A stretch of DNA of 64,000 bases from Cloeon dipterum (taxonomy: Eukaryota; Arthropoda; Insecta; Ephemeroptera; Baetidae), in NCBI RefSeq assembly GCF_949628265.1, contig NC_088786.1, positions 30,649,681 to 30,713,680 on the forward strand, read 5' to 3'. A program made the position numbers and the translations under genes. Below, in pieces: positions 26,541 to 42,000 of this stretch; positions within the stretch are counted from its first letter, which is position 1; every line of letters begins with the position of its first letter. The notes under the pieces are model-generated. The model was given only the letters and a program-made list of their open reading frames with translations. It had not been told where the DNA came from and ran no database searches.

Positions 26541-27013
26541 GTTGAAAAGAAGAGAAGACGGCGGCGGCCACGGCAAAGGCGCGGTGCGGCAAAAGGAGGC
26601 AAGCGCCACAACAACTGTGTCGAGGGAGGGGAGTAGTTGTTTCTCCTCGTCGGTCCGTTCATCAACTCCACTGCGACGCACTCGGGTGGGAATGTTTTGT
26701 GCGCCAGAAACGCCAGTTCGCCTTCGCCAGTTGGTTCTTAGAGCGGAGCAGTGCTGGCAGGGAGTGTGTGCCGCGGCAGAAGCGGCGTCGGGCGTAGCTG
26801 CTCGATTGCGCGACTTTGTGTTTATGGTCGCTCGCGACCATCAGGCCAAATTTTTCACCTGCAGTGAGTGACACGCGCCCTGCAGACTGCTACCTTGTCC
26901 AATTGACTTGTCAGTGACCATGAGTTGTGCCCAGCGATCTCTGCTCCGAGGCCCCGAATCCTCAAGTTCGAGAACGGCTGGAGCTTAGCTTCAACTGCGG
27001 TCTTGACTTTTCG
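26541..27013 (+). promoter_or_regulatory. GC-rich block ending in a strong splice donor: candidate non-coding first exon
   Basis: A CpG- and GGC-rich segment ends in TTTTCG followed by GTGAGTT at 27014, a near-consensus donor. AT-rich DNA flanks it on both sides. Only short frames are present (for example ATG at 26,919, then 17 codons to a stop). The next convincing plus-strand acceptor leading into a coding gene is that of the venus kinase receptor at 53,752, whose first coding exon carries only 30 bases of leader. This block could be that gene's 5' UTR exon across a 26.7-kb intron, or the start of a non-coding RNA. The link is inference. Confidence 0.3.
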
Positions 27014-30000
27014 GTGAGTTGGAAACAACTTCGGCTGGCAGGCAGTGATTTTTATTTTCAGGCTTACATTTATGAATATTATTCTCAATCAAGGTGTTGA
27101 ATTTGAATTGGAAAGAGGCGCATTAGTGAAAGTTGGATTGAAATAAAAGAAACGTTAATTTATTGACATGTTTGTTGTGTGAAGTTTTCGGTCTCTTCTT
27201 TATAAAAAATACCATATTATTGACTCAAAAGATAAAAAATTTAAACTTTCTTCCAAGAAATTTTGTTTTGTTTTCTTGTTACTACTTAACGTGTAGTTTT
27301 CTCTTGTTTGTTTATTCACTGAAATTGTCTAAACGGACAAACGTTCAATCCCAGTTAAAATTTGAAACAAAAACTATTTTTATTTGAAGTAAAAATTCGA
27401 TTTCACAATTAAAATTAGGCCCATTTCTCGCTAAAAAATAAAATGAAAGTCTCTTAAGAGGAATAATTCAAGTGCCTCTGTTTATATCTGCATTGAGTTT
27501 CATATAAACGCGTTGACTGCTGTATATGTATATATTTATGTTGTTGTACCGATTGTGAGTCACGTGCTTTGGTCGTTGGCTGGCTGTCTCACTCGCAAGT
27601 GGGGGCTGTTGGGCTGGCCCGACTGGTTTTTGCGTATTTCAAACCACCGCTCGAGTCACTCGAAATTCTCTCGATATAAATTTAAGGCGAATTCATACAC
27701 TATACTCCCTACAAAATACAAATGAATTGAAAAAGGAGCCCAGTTTCATTCATGGCTCAAAATGAGAAAATTTTGTTTGTTGCAAATTTGAAAGAAAGAG
27801 AAGAGCGAAAAATGGTGCTATTGAACTGTAAATTTATCTCGAAGCTGCAAATTTTATGTCGCAGCTTAGCTGGCGCCGTCGCCAAGTTGAATGCAATTTA
27901 ATCGTTAAGTAATTGAGATAACGCCTTTTGATTATCAGTTGGCAGCTGTCAAAAAGAGCGATCTTACCTTTCTCAACAATGCACACAATTATAGAAATAT
28001 CTAATCTGTAGAATATAGCTCTCACTGTGTCTCAGTGTAGCAGAGAAATCGCAAGGTGCGAAGTCTAATTAAATTAATAGCAACAACAATATAGTGTGGT
28101 AGCAGTTGACTTTCGCGTGGCGGCGCATCCACACGTATAAGAATAGCAAAGTACGCAGTAATCTGCCACTCGCTCAGTGCCTGTTGTTGTTATTGGCACG
28201 TTAAGAAGCCGGAGAAAAAGCCTTATTCCTATTCACCCTGCGCTGCAAAGTCTTTTACCCCACTTTAGTTTGCTGCACATTTCTAGGAGCTCCCCCGCGA
28301 GCGTGCACTTTCAACCGCGAATTCCGCGCAGCCATTACCTTGCTCAACAATGACTCCGTGTAGAGTAGACCTTGCATTCAATGTATGCGAACGGCTCACA
28401 ATCAGTGCGACGTAAAATTATTGCACAAACATGCGTTCGCAGTTTCTCGCCTGTCGCGTGCACTATATAATATGTTTAAGTTAATCCGAATTGACCCCCC
28501 TTCGTCGAGGACAACCTTCTCCGTTATAGTCGCGACTCACGGCTTCAAAAGTTGAGATTTGAAAAGTTTGGAAACATTGAATTCCAATTTTTTCCATTGT
28601 TTTTTTTTAATTTGTCCTTTCTCGCGCAGGAGTGATATAGGTAAATTTTTTACAAATAAAACCGTGACAAGTGTGTCTCGTAAACATGTGTCTGTCAGCA
28701 AATAAGGAATTTTCATTTGAGCAAATAGAAATTTTGAACTTTTTAGAAATTGTATCTTCCTTGTGTAACATATTATTTTTAATTGTTGAAACTTTCTTTT
28801 ATGTTTTTACAAGAGACTTTAATTAAAATTTTACAGTAGTTTCTAAATTTTGAGGCACAAGTGGCCTGCCCTTTTAAACCAAAATGTATGAATAATATAA
28901 CCACATGTAAAATGATTATTACTGTCTTATATAAGCGACACGCAATAATGTCTTTTTGGAGTGCGTTCATTTGACGTGCTCCATTATACGACTCCCTCTC
29001 AAGCCAGCCTTCCCCGTGCATCCTAGAGATAGAGGTGCACCAGGCTCTTTATTGTTGTTGTTGCAGCAGGATAGGTATTATTATTTTTTGCCCTTCCTGT
29101 ACACAGCGTCGACTGCTATGTAAAGAGCGTCTCTGCATCGTGCGGTGCAATAATATATATAAACTCCAGCGGCCGCTGGAAAATCAATAGGCGCCTCTGG
29201 CAAAGTGTCATGGTGCATTTCTCGTCATTTCCCGCCGCACTGAACAAAATACACTGCAACGTTATGTAACTTATGTAAAACTTTTGAAAAGTCTGTGCAA
29301 GTGGAAGAACGGAGATTGGAGGCGAATGTTTCTTGGGGAGCAAATCAGGCACGCGCTTGGTTGTATTTACTTAAAAGAAAATTGGCTGTTTTGCTTGATT
29401 TGTCCGCTGGAAAATTTCTAGGTAATTTTCCTCTTGGATTGGCTCACTTGGTTTGATTGTTGAGCAACGGAGTGGAATTCAGGATGAGCAGTGGAAATGA
29501 AGAAGCCCTAACGCACGACGAATGTTGCTTTTTTGCATCCTGGAATTTGCAAGTCATGCTTTACTCGTGCTAATATTTCCTTTGTTGCGCTACTGAGACT
29601 GAGCATGATTTATTCACGCGTCATTCATTCTGCTACTTATCAAATATGACGGCGTCTTTAAAAGTTCGACAAGTACAACACATAATAAGTATAATTCTAC
29701 GACGCAGAACATCAACAGCATATAATAAAAACCGTAATTATTTTACGCACCTAATATGAAGCTATTTTGAGCCCCTAACCAGCTGGACAGGTGAAATAAC
29801 AAAACATAATTCGACGTTCAATCAGGTTGCTTGATCTCCGTGAGCAAGGGACACGAAAATAGCCCCCAACAAAAGCAACAAGCCATTTTTGTGCTCGGAC
29901 GGATTGAAATGGATCATTTTGGCGCGCCGCAGCAGATGGGGAGGATTTGTTTTGGTGGATGCTGCAGAGAGCAGAGAGAAGGAATGAAATGTGCGTGTTT

Positions 30001-33000
30001 GTGCACGCGGGCAAAATCGCCGCGCCTCCTCCCCTCGCAACGCGTCTGCTCCGTTTGGGATACAATAGGGGTGTCTAGTCTAGCCTAGTACGCTGAATTA
30101 GGGGACTTGCTTTTTCTGTCTGGATCTGGACGGCTGCGGAACAACGTGGGTGCCGCTAGACAATAGGGGTGCGAAAAATAGGAAAAAACGTTATACTTTT
30201 CGTCAAATTCGCCTATGTTTCCGATTGATTTGGGTAAATTCATGGGAAGCAATTTCAATAAAGATCCGAGCTCCCAAAATGCAGTTTCAAAGTTGCTCCA
30301 AAGTTGTTTGCCACTTTGATAAATTCATCTTGCCGGTAGATCACGCAAATAGATAAAATTGCTCCTGTTTACCAACGAACTGCCACCGGCAACTCTGGGC
30401 TATACCTGGCTGAAATCGAGGGAAATAGCCAAGCTACTGGGAGAAGAAAAACACTTTTATTGTTGATTTTCAATAGCACACTCCCTGACCGATTTTCACG
30501 CACGAATCACATCCAGACAGCAATCCACTGCCGGGGGTTGCATTCCTTACCTCCCCTTAAAAATCTTGCTCGCGAAATTACACCCCCGCAAATTATGAAG
30601 ATTTATCTCCGGCAATAAATCTAATGTTTTACAATGTCGGACGAGGTCCAAGTGCATCGGACGTCGCGTCACTTCTCCCCTCGTCGGCTCTTTTGTGCTT
30701 TTTTGAATGCTTTGCCATTAAAAAGCAGGTGTGGCGCTTACAAAAGGTGCGGCTGCTCGAGTTTTCGCCTGTGATGCTGTAGTGCAAGGCAAGGAACGGA
30801 AAGCTGTTGCTCTTTGCTTCCTGCCACCGCTGAGCATCGTTTATTCCCCAACCCCCGCAGAGTGGCGCTCTCTGATTTACGAGCCTTTTAGCTCTTTCCC
30901 TGACTTCCCTGTATATTATCCTGACTGCTCTGCGGGAAATATTGTCTCTTTGTGAGTGACAGAGGTGTTTGAACTCACTCAAAGGAGAAGTACTTCACCC
31001 GTTCGCTTGTTTTCCACCCTGGCTGCGTTTCCTGTTGAACCATAAAATGTTTTCAACTAGAAGCAACAGGTCTGCTTTCAATGCTTGAAGCATTTACCAA
31101 ATTTTAAGCTACCCCTTGACAAACAATTATAAAAATTATGCAAAGTGCTTGATATGTAAGGGTTTGTGCAAATGTTATATATTATTTTCGAGAGGGAAAA
31201 ATGCTCGCAGATAATTCAAGTGAATCTTGATTATTCATTTTTCATGAAATGCAGTCAAATATCTCGTGTGCATGCTTTAAAAAAGAACCTATTTTAGAGA
31301 ATAAAAATTCTTCCTCGCATTGTCTAATTTTTTATGCCTGCTAGTTTCAGCTGCTAACTGCAGCCCTATTTCATGGCTCAAACTCGCTTTGTTGGTAGGT
31401 AAAGGAAAAATTTGCCTTTCGACGTGCACAAACAACAATAGACATAAAAGGAATCTTTTTGAAACAAGTATTTAATAACATCCCTCGTCAATCACTGAGC
31501 TGGACGCTGGGGTGTCTTATGGCATTCTCAAAGCTTTGAATAGCTATTATATTATGTTGCAAGTCTTTTTAGGAAATTCTCTCTATTTTATTTTCCCAGT
31601 CGAAGGAGTGATTGATTTCTTGTGCATGCTGCGCGATGTTCAATATATTATACTAAAAGCTACAGTTTTCACATGAGATACTGTAGACACAGTTTTTTTT
31701 ACCAAATTTGTCACACGTGTTTCTTTTCTTCCTTGAAAGAACCCTCGAGTGTGACCTTCAATCATACAATTCAAATTGTTTCTCCGCTTATAAAAACTGC
31801 ATATTTTGCTTTCCCTTTGGATCAGCGTGAAGAACAAAATCTTCTTGAACTCCTTGCATGAGGTGCATGGTGGGCTTTTAACATAAGCGACAAAACGGGT
31901 TTCAGAGAAAGCCATAAATTTGAACCCTAACGCCCACTCTTGTGTAACGATGCATTAAATTTGTTTCTCATGTCAGTCGGTTGGCCGCATTCTTATTTTC
32001 TCGTGAATGAAAGTGGCTAGCATCCGACGACGAATGTGTAACCATTAAGCTGACGAGAGTACATATAAGAAACAAAACACACAATGTCTGTAGGTCGACT
32101 GCTGGCAGATAAATACGCAGTTTGCTCCTCGGGTGAAAATAACATGTCGATTCCCCGAAGCGGCGCTACGCTTCTGCATTTTTTGCTCCTGATTCCACGA
32201 GAACGCGCTAATGCTTGACACACGCCCTTTCTAGCAGGTAAACAAAGCAGCTTGATGTGCGACCGCGGCCACTGGAGCCCCAGGGAATATTATGAGATGA
32301 ATTGGCAGAATTGTTTGTTTACATCTCAATACTTCACTCAAGTCCCCACGAAAGAGCTGCAATTCCGCCTTCTGGTCACTTAGATAAAGCCACTTAAGAA
32401 GTTTTTTTATATTACATGTTAAGAATTTTTTGCAATGCTTTACCACTAAATAGCACTAAATGTAGCTCTATAAATATAAACCTTAAAATGTCACAAAAAC
32501 GCTGCAAGAAATTATCCGTGGCATTGAAGTCTCATTTATTTAAAAATCCAAAAGGTACAATTTTAGGTGTGTTTCATAACTTGCCAGCTAACAGTGAGCC
32601 AAAGTGATTTCAAGTCCATACAAAGAGGCTTTGTTGACATCTCATCCACACTTTGTACAATAACACAGCAGGACGAGCCGACTGATTATGGAAATGAGCG
32701 TCTACAGACGCAGTGTGTGGGAAAACAATTAGCTATTACGTATGCGCATGGAAATTCCTTGCTATAGTCAGCGCAATTTATTTTTCTTTTCTCCTGTCTT
32801 CAGTGGGCGTGCTGCACGGGCAGTGCTTATTATTATGCTTGTGTCTAACATACTCATTTTGCTCGCTCGCACGTGGTCGCTCGCTGCGTATATAAATAAA
32901 CGTACCAAGACTATATTCCTTGCATTTCCATGCTCACCAGGCAAGTAGCTTGTCAAGTACTGTACCAATGCAATTTAATGAATGGACTGCCGAGTGCATG

Positions 33001-36000
33001 CTTAATTTTGAAAAGTGCGGCGACGCCCTGCGCGAGTTCCATTGTTGACTGCGTGGAATCGTGCAAAAATGCGACGAGTCCATTCAATAAGGAAAAACTC
33101 GTTGACTGAGAAGATGCGCTCTTTTTTATGCTGATGACGATCATCATGTGGAATGACATTCTCATGACGTTCGCTTTGATCCAGTGATTTCCATGAATTT
33201 TTGTTATTGTGTATTTTTATTTATTAACCAATTAGCTTTTTCTTGACTGAAAGTTTTGCAACTAGCAGAGATAAAAAAAGTGCTGAATCAAAAGGTGGCT
33301 GAGTTACATCAAGCATATGCACAAGCGCCATAAAGTTATTAAGATTTATCACCCGAGGTGCTGATGAAAGGGTTAAAGACTTTTAAAGTGCATCCGCACT
33401 CTCTCCCTCTCTTTCTGTGTATTTATTCGTTAATATCTGTGTTTGCTGAGTAGTGCAGCGAAGAAGACAATGACCTGCAATATCGTGTTCTCCTCTGCTC
33501 AGCTCGTTTTATTTTTATCTGGTGCTCTGAGAATGAACACTCTGCTTTCACTCCAAATCGGATTTTAATCGATGGTAAGAGAACCAGAGACATTACTGTA
33601 TTAGATTCACTCAAACAAGGGATACACGACACACCACTAATATCTTAAGCCCTGCTGGCTCATAAACAATTATATAATAATAAAAAAATTTTAATTGGAT
33701 TGTGCGGCCTCCTACCACCTTTCTGTCGGTAGGGTATAAAACACTACAGTCAATCATTTTTGCTTGGTAAATAGAAGAAAACTAATTGGGCTGCCAACCT
33801 GACGCAAATAAACAATCCTACAAAATTTTAAAAAATGGAAATTTTATATATTTTAAGATTTTTCTTTCAATTTCCTGAAGTTTAAGACTGTTGAAATTTC
33901 CACCTCAGATTTGGATAATTTTCAACATAAAAACGAATAAAAAATTAGTACGTAGAGTTCCGCATGAATCCGCACTTCTGGCAAACTGCGCAATTTATTT
34001 CGTAACCGTTTCTTGTGGCGTGTGTACAGCCAGCCATTCGTTTTTTCATCCAAGCGCCTCTCGCTTTGTAGGCGCCCAAGGGAAGCAATATAAAAAGAAA
34101 CTTTGAAGCGCAAAACTACGTCTAATTGTACCTCCAATAGCGGAGAGGAGCAAACCGCTATACATAATTTTCCTCGCCCTCCTAAATAATTTGACCGGGC
34201 TTGGTCTTTCCGCATTCAAACGCAGTTGACGTTCAAATTTTTGGCTCTGCAAATACAATTTACCTTGAAAAATCTGCAGAACTGTTTTTTTATCATTATG
34301 AAAACACCATACGCTCATTTTTTTGTCGTTATCGTCTGGCTGTCAGCGTTCTTCGCATGCAGTTGTGATTTTATACTGTGACGTGGTTATGCTCGCTGCT
34401 GCTTTTGTGTTAGTCAAAGTCGCACGATTTTGGGGGCATTTAACAAAAAAAAGGTTGATTTATTTTGATCCGGAAGTGGCTAGCGGGGTAAAATATTGTG
34501 AAGGCTGAATGTTTTATTATTGGGTTTGAGTCTGATCTGGTCAAATCCAACTTTGTATTTTACTTATCTTGTGCGTGAACCGCAACTTAGTGATAAAAAA
34601 TAAGTGCGTATATTGTAAGTTGTGAAAGAAAAGCTGACAAAGTGGATTAAATTATGTAGAGTGTAGTATGAAAGGTTTAAATTATTGTTGTTTGTTATTT
34701 TCCATTAGACGTCAGAACGCGTGTATACAAACAATTTCTTGCCTGAGTTATATAATGCTTTTAGTCCTGCATTGAACTGTTCTATTAACTGATTTTTTGG
34801 TTTGAGGGCAAAAAGTGCTGCGCAGTTTTAAAGAAAATGCGTAATATAGGTAACAGACAGTATAATCCGTGAAAACTCGGAGCTTCATTTATTACATTTA
34901 TTGCTCTTGGCTTCTTTACAGACAAAAAGCAAAAAAAAAAAAATCCAATGACAACAGAAATTTAATCCACTATGTAGGACAAAAGACGGCCTTGGGAATG
35001 AGATGGAGACGAGTCACAAACCAATCTTAATTTACGGAAAGAGGAATCTGAAACGCACACGTGCTCATTTTGTGAAGAAGAAAGGAGTTCCATCTCAAAT
35101 TAAACGCTATGTAGTGTTTTCCAAATGAGAGAGGAACTCTACACGGTGTCTCTCTCTCTCGATCTTGGTGGCGGTGCTCATTCACCGCCTGCCTGGCAGC
35201 ATTATTTCCAATCCCCTCCCGTCGATATTCGGCAGAAAGATATAAATAGCCAGCGCCGTTGCTTTTTCTCCCGTTTGCATGTTTTGCGTTGCGTGCATGT
35301 GACATTTTGGCGGAGCGTAAGTGGATCCTTGTATCTGCGTGTCTGCTTAATTAAACCCTCTGAGGTTAATTAGTGACTAATTTGTCCGATCTAGTAATCG
35401 AATCATCGTTCAATTCTGCGTGAACAATCGCTTTGATATACGTTGATTGAGCTCGGTATTATGGGAAAGTAGTCTTGATTTCTTTATATAGCAAACGTCT
35501 ACATTTGTGCGAGAAACGTTGCAGCACGCGTCGGATGTCGGCCTTTTGCGGCAAACTGGCTTCCCAATTGGACGATGTTAAGGTCAGAAGCAAACGAGCA
35601 ATGCAGAGACGAGAATTTTGTCCAAACAAGTTATATAACTGTTTCTGAGTTTATTAAAATCTAAATATAACTTCTTGAAAAAATTTAAGGGGTTATGGTG
35701 CCTCTTTTAACAAGATAATTATTGCTATTTTGATAAAAAAAAATGCAAGAAAAAATTACCTCAAAATAGTTTAGGGCAATGGTTTTAGGAAATAACTAAT
35801 TTTTAGGAAAAAGATTTACGAATCTGAAAAGAAATCGGTGACCAAGGAAATTTAGAAAAGATTAGAGTGTTTAAACAAGAGTAACATAGTTTGTTGATAC
35901 TTGAGGTTCGCAGACGATAACGTTTAATTTTAGAGACCCGTGGAATAATATATGCTGCCGCCGTTTTTCAACGTCTCTTTTCGCCCACTCGCGCAAGTTC

Positions 36001-39000
36001 GGTTGGGGAATAAATTAACCTCCTCCGGCGCGTATCATTTCATATCACACTCTCAAAATGAGCTATCCATCTCGTTTCAAACGCCGCACGCAACAATAAC
36101 AGCAAGTTATTCTCGCACTTAACCGAGTGGAAAATCGCCGTGAAGCTGTTTTTCCGTCGAGCACGTCAGTTATTGCCCCGTTCGTTCGCTTCTAATGGCT
36201 GTTTGTTTTTCTCTCCACTACCGACCGCCCATTTCAATTATTATAATTACTCGTCAGCCAATAGTTTATGAAGAAGAACGGACGTAAATGGCCGCAAATC
36301 GATTTAATGAGGGTGGAAATTGGAACTTATTCAACATGATTAATTCGCGTTAGTCAGCTTTTGAGTGATTTCCATGCAAAATCTATGTCTCTTGTCGAGT
36401 TGTGCAAATGGCCATTTCCTTCAAAAGAGAGTGGGTTAAAAATCGCCCGGCGAAACAGCAGCTGACGTTACAGGAGCCGGGTAACACCTGTGTTGCCATA
36501 CAGGGTCTCCTCGTTTTTCAAAAGTTCGTGTAGCACACCATTTTCGCCGCCCCTCCACTGATGAATTCGGTGTACATGCCGTAAAGGTCTAAGTGCTTTT
36601 TGGTCAGTCACAAACACAATTAACGTTAAACCCTGCAACTATGTCACTACATGATTTAAAAGTGGTGGCTAACGCAATAAATAACTTGCTAACCCAGCGG
36701 AGGGTCCTTGTTTGAAAACACCAAAGGAAAATCCAAATTGCAGAATTCCAAGGTCCGCGAGTTTCTAGCCAGTCTCGTTTTGTTTTTGCGTGCCACCTCT
36801 TTAGATGGGAGCGGCGTCAGCAGAAAGATTTACCGCCGCGTGTGTCACACACAGGACCGAAAATCAGCCTCACAGCGGCCGATTAAACGCTGGCCAAAGC
36901 ATTTCGGCCGCTGCCAACGCGCTCGTTATATCAAAGTTCAATAAATGAAGCCTGTTTCCAGGCGGCGCATCACATGTTTCGGTGACTTCACGGACCATGA
37001 GTGACGTCGCTTGCCTCGAATTTGCAAATCACGCTGAAATTGAGACAAGATAACCTACAGGCGACCGCTGAAATTCATTCAAAAATTCCACAGCACTTGC
37101 GAGTGAACCATCGGTGTTTTTTTTTCAAGACTGCTCGTTTTTCACTTAGCATGCATGTATAAATGGTTACTGTGTTGGCAACGCAGATAAGACATTATAG
37201 TCTTGGTCGCGCGGAGGCGGCGAATGTAGAGCAGTCGACAATGACAGCGAGACGAGAATGGCACTTTTTACAGTACCAGCAGCGGTGGCGGCGCTGCTTT
37301 TCTCTTAATAAACAAGCTGCACATTGGCCGATAAGCGCACCGAAATGCCGAAGCAAAGCGTTATTAAACGCGTCTTGGCTGGCTGTGCCAGTGCTGATAC
37401 CACCGTCTTGCCCGGTATCTCGCCAGGGCACGCAAATTCGGCGACACGAAAGCCTTTTGGGCAATAAATCAGCGGGAGCATGCTAGCTTTACCTGATGAA
37501 AACTTAATACGGTTGCCAGCAGATCTCATTTTAATTTCGTGTTATTCTTGGAACGAATTCAAGGGACTTTGACGAAAAAGTATGCAGGACTTCTGATTCG
37601 ATTTAGAATAAGCAGAAAATTAAAAAGACCGCAAAGACTTTCCTCCACGAACTCAATAATAACTTAATAATTAATCTATACGTATCTGTTACTTTATAAA
37701 GGTTTGAAATACCTTTGAAATTTAGAAATTTTAGCATTTTCATGGAATCACCAAGAGTGGTCAGGGTTGGCAACCTTAGTTTAGAGTGAGTGCCCGCAAC
37801 GCCGGCCGGAGGCTTGAATTAATTGATATAAATTGCAGTGGTGGTGGTGAGACAGTCTTTTATGCCGGAATTTAACGGTGTGTTCGCACGAGAGGGAAAA
37901 TTTGATTAACACTAGCGCAACCGGCCATTTTTTGGTATCAACTAAATAAGTGGCTGCGCCCCGCTAATTGTGTTGCTGGTCGCCGTGGGTACAAATGAAA
38001 TTCCCAGCATGCTCGTGATGGCATTTTGCCGTAAATTGTGCTTAATGAGTGATTCATGGGGCAGAACGGCGAAGCGAGGTGAGAGTTGGAGATTCAACAT
38101 TCATCCAACCTCGACTTTTTTGTGTTGCATAATAGCCGATGTTGCAACGAAAACCCTGGAATTTCTCACGGTAAAGATATTTACTTGTTGGGCGCAAGTG
38201 GCGAGCAGTGAATTGAACGCCCCTAGGCTGAAAATTGGCCGAAACCGCGAGAAAGCTTTTAAATTTACAATATCCTTATCTGCTCGCGAAACGGCGAGCA
38301 GCGAAAAGTGCTCTCACGCAAGCAAAACAAATTTCACAAACAAACAAAAGCGAGCGTCTAGGCTACACGTGCGAGAGCCAACCAGACACAAGCGAATATA
38401 AAAGCGGCGGCGAGCGAATAAAGGAAATAGGCATATATAAGCTTGGCTTCGGTTATATTCTGGTTCTTTATCTCGACCCATGCCGGCGAAAATCTTGTTT
38501 TGCATTTGGCGGCGCGGTCGGATTTTTATATCAGCAAAAGCGCATGGCAACAGGCGGAGATGTGTCAAAAGTCGCGACAACAAGCGCAGCATCCGCTCTT
38601 GCTCTCTCTCTTTCTCGCTCATTAATATTTAAGCCAGTAATAATTATTAGCAGCTGTCACGCTGCATTTGGCCTGCTGGCCGCTTGCTCTTTTTATTCAA
38701 CGTGTGACAAACACTCTGGTGGTGGGCAGTCCCCTCGCAATCGCAATTTATGGGCCCGTTCACGTTTATTTTTCGAATAATTTATCTGGCTGAGAACGCC
38801 TCGTCGGGACGCCGCCGCGCTCGACAAAATTACTGCCGCTGACAATTTTCTTGGGGCTTTTCCAGGATGTTATGCTCGGCCAGCGTGCGACTTTTGATCA
38901 AACTCGTAAACGACGGGCGTTAAAAGTGGCGAAAACGACGCCCGCACCCAGTTAACTACGCGCGCAAGTTTTAAATGCTGACATGTGCAACTTTGTCGTG

Positions 39001-42000
39001 TTCTATTTCTTTCGCAACGCAGGTCAGATTTAGAGAGAATGGCGAGCTTCCATTTGTATATTAAAATGCACGAATCGTAAAAAATAAAATAAATAAAAAC
39101 TGAGAAATTCTAATATCCCACAAGGTTTTTTTTGCTGATTTAGATAGTTAAGTCTCAAGGATAACCAGAATATGATTTTTCTTTCTAAAAAAAATGCTAG
39201 AGAGTGCCGCAACCAGGGCAATCCAAACCAAATAATTCTCTCTTCCATTCTGCACCTCATTTTTGTCCCTGTTACGCCGGCACGCTTTCGGAAAGCACAA
39301 TAAAAAGCAAACCGTGATACACAGCAGCGGAAGGAATAATATCACTCCTTTCGCTCCCTTCTCCCGTGTGAGTTGCTGCTCGGAACGAAAGGAAATTTCC
39401 CAAGTCGGATGCCCGCCCGCCCTCGGCCAATAAAGCTAAACAAGCCCTCGGAATGGCACGCGCGTAATCTGCATGCGAACGAACTTTAGCGCCGCCCAAT
39501 TTACATAAAGCGGATACGCGAATTGGGGCGCAAAGCGACCCTGCTCTCATTTAGTGCGAGAACTTGTACCCCTCTGCCAAGGGAGCCAATTAATTAGCAG
39601 GTGAGCTCCGCTGACCTAATTTTGATCGATTTGATAAAAATGTGTGCGCATGAGTTCATCTAATGAGGTGTGAGATTGGTCGTATTTCAACCGGAAGGGT
39701 CCGTAAATTTAAATGTGACGTCAACCTGCTTCTAAGATAATTAATGGGACATATTTAGTGGCGGGAAGAGTGAATTACATAACTCGATTTTTAATTTAAA
39801 AAATATTTCAGTTGCAAATTATTTTCTAACTTTCTTTAATTTTGCTTAGTTATGCATCATCAATGAATTTGTCATGGAACAAAGATAAAATGCTTAAGGT
39901 TTGTTGGGGCTTAACACCATGCGAAAAGTATTCAAAGCGGTTAATAAACATTAGTTTAGTTCTTAATTGAAAATTGGCACGGTTCAAATGTGCAAATACA
40001 CCCCATCACCGATATTTTTGAAGCTATGGTATTAACCCGTGTTATTTTCTACTCGGCGATCAAGAGTTTGTCCTTTGTCACATTACAATAGAATGCTTTC
40101 ACAAACCCTGGATAGAAAGGTTCTTTTCCACTGACTTGCAACTTGTGCGCACATGTAGAAAGCAATAGCACGTTGCACGGCGGTGATGCAGCTCGGCTAA
40201 TATTATTAAACGAAACGCCAACCGCGAGTGGCACGACGTAGTAACCTATTTAAATAATAATAACGCCGACGAACGGCCTGTGCATATTAAAAGTAACCCG
40301 TATGCGATGAATCTTCTCTTCTAGATGATTTATTGTCAATTACGGTACGTGGCAAGTGTATATTTTTTCCATTATAAGGCAGACGATTTTACGTCAGAAA
40401 AGCGGCAGTGAGTAAATCATATGTGCGCGTGTTTTTATAAAAGAGACGGACGGTAGCCGGTAGCTGAGTGGAGTTATTTTAATTTGTGCGCCGCCAGCAG
40501 AGCGCACCTGATGCACTCCTTCTCTCTCTCAAGTCGTTGCTTTATTTTTGGTGAACGAATCAAAATAATGCCACGCTTGGAAGGCAAAATTGGCCCCAAC
40601 TCCAGTTCAACAACCCCGACAAAGGCCGGCCGTTTAATTTTGTCGGCTGCAGGCTGCATATCAAAGGCGTGCATATCGGTATTTTTTTCTTCGTCGTGCC
40701 CAACACGAGATCACTCTCTTGTTACACCCCAGCTGACCCCGTGCGAGCAATACACGGATATCCACTGTGCATTAACCGAATAAATTTCATAAACACGCGC
40801 TCTGTCAACAGAAATCTGACACTAAACTAATTTTACGAGTGTGCAACTGAGACACGCGGCTGCTTTGCGAAAGTGCATGCGTTTTCCTTTTCACACCTCT
40901 GCTGCTGTCGTCGATCGGTGTCAATCAGTCGATCAAAGCAGCCGCGCGTTAACAAGCCTCTGACCTTTCCGACTTCGAAATAGACAAAGTTGAGCAAAAT
41001 GCCCGTCTGGTGAGTCAGCACGATGGCCTAGTGGTTCGTTGCCACTTTATTTGAAGTGATTATTGCGCTATTTCGGTCCGCTCGACCATTTGCTCACCTA
41101 TAAATAGCACCTTATCTTCAAGATGTCACGTATGCGATTGTTTCCATATGATGCAACCCTCGCTCATAAATGCGTAATGCAATGGAGACGAATTCACCAC
41201 GAGCAAGATGTTTCTTGAGAGCCAATAAGTTCAACTTGTCGTGATTTATTACAAGAGCGCCACCGCGCAGACTTTGGAGCTGTGTATGTGGGAAGAGGAT
41301 TCATAAATTTCGAGCTCATTTTGAAACGGCTATCAAAGTTATGTTCGTTGTAAAGAGTTCCCTGCCTGGCAAACGGGTTATTCTACACGTGCCATAGATT
41401 CCTGTAAAAATATTAAATTGAGAGTCCAACCAAATGGTTTCCTTTAATTTTTTCAACGAGGTCAAGGGTCATTGAACATTTGTAAACACAGATATCTCCT
41501 TGAACAGTTCCGTAGCACAAAAATTCCATTTCTTGGGTGCGTTTTCCCTTTTATTTTTAGTTGAAAATTCCTATTATTATTGCAACAACCTGAAAGGTAT
41601 CAACATTTTATTTAAAATTTTAGTGGCTTTTGTCGCGTAGTTTCATAAAAAATCAATTTCCAGTTCTAAATAAAAAGTTTGAAATATTTTTACTAATTTG
41701 AACGTATTTAAGAAGCCGGGGTCGAGCTGAAGCGGAAGCGATAAGCGTCCAGCAAAATATCATTCTGACAAATTAGCACGGAGTTGATAAAAATGCGGGC
41801 AGAACGGGGGGGCGTATCGAGTCGTCGGCGGAGGCCCGGCCAGGGGCCCTGCTTAATTACGGCCACGACGCTCGGGTGCTGCTGTTCAGCAGGAAATATT
41901 TAAATGAGAGTAAACAGGCAGGTTTTGTCGCTTCGCACGCCCTCTCTTTCCGATTCCAAGCGCATGAAATCGAGGGCACTCCGCCAGTGTGGGCAAAGTG

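Noticed and set aside
38235-38780. 181-codon open frame on the plus strand
   Set aside because: Starts at a non-ATG codon, has no family resemblance, no promoter or splice context, and lies in a GC-rich patch where stop codons are rarer.
41018-41070. tRNA-like A box (TGGCCTAGTGG)
   Set aside because: No matching B box or cloverleaf follows at the right distance.
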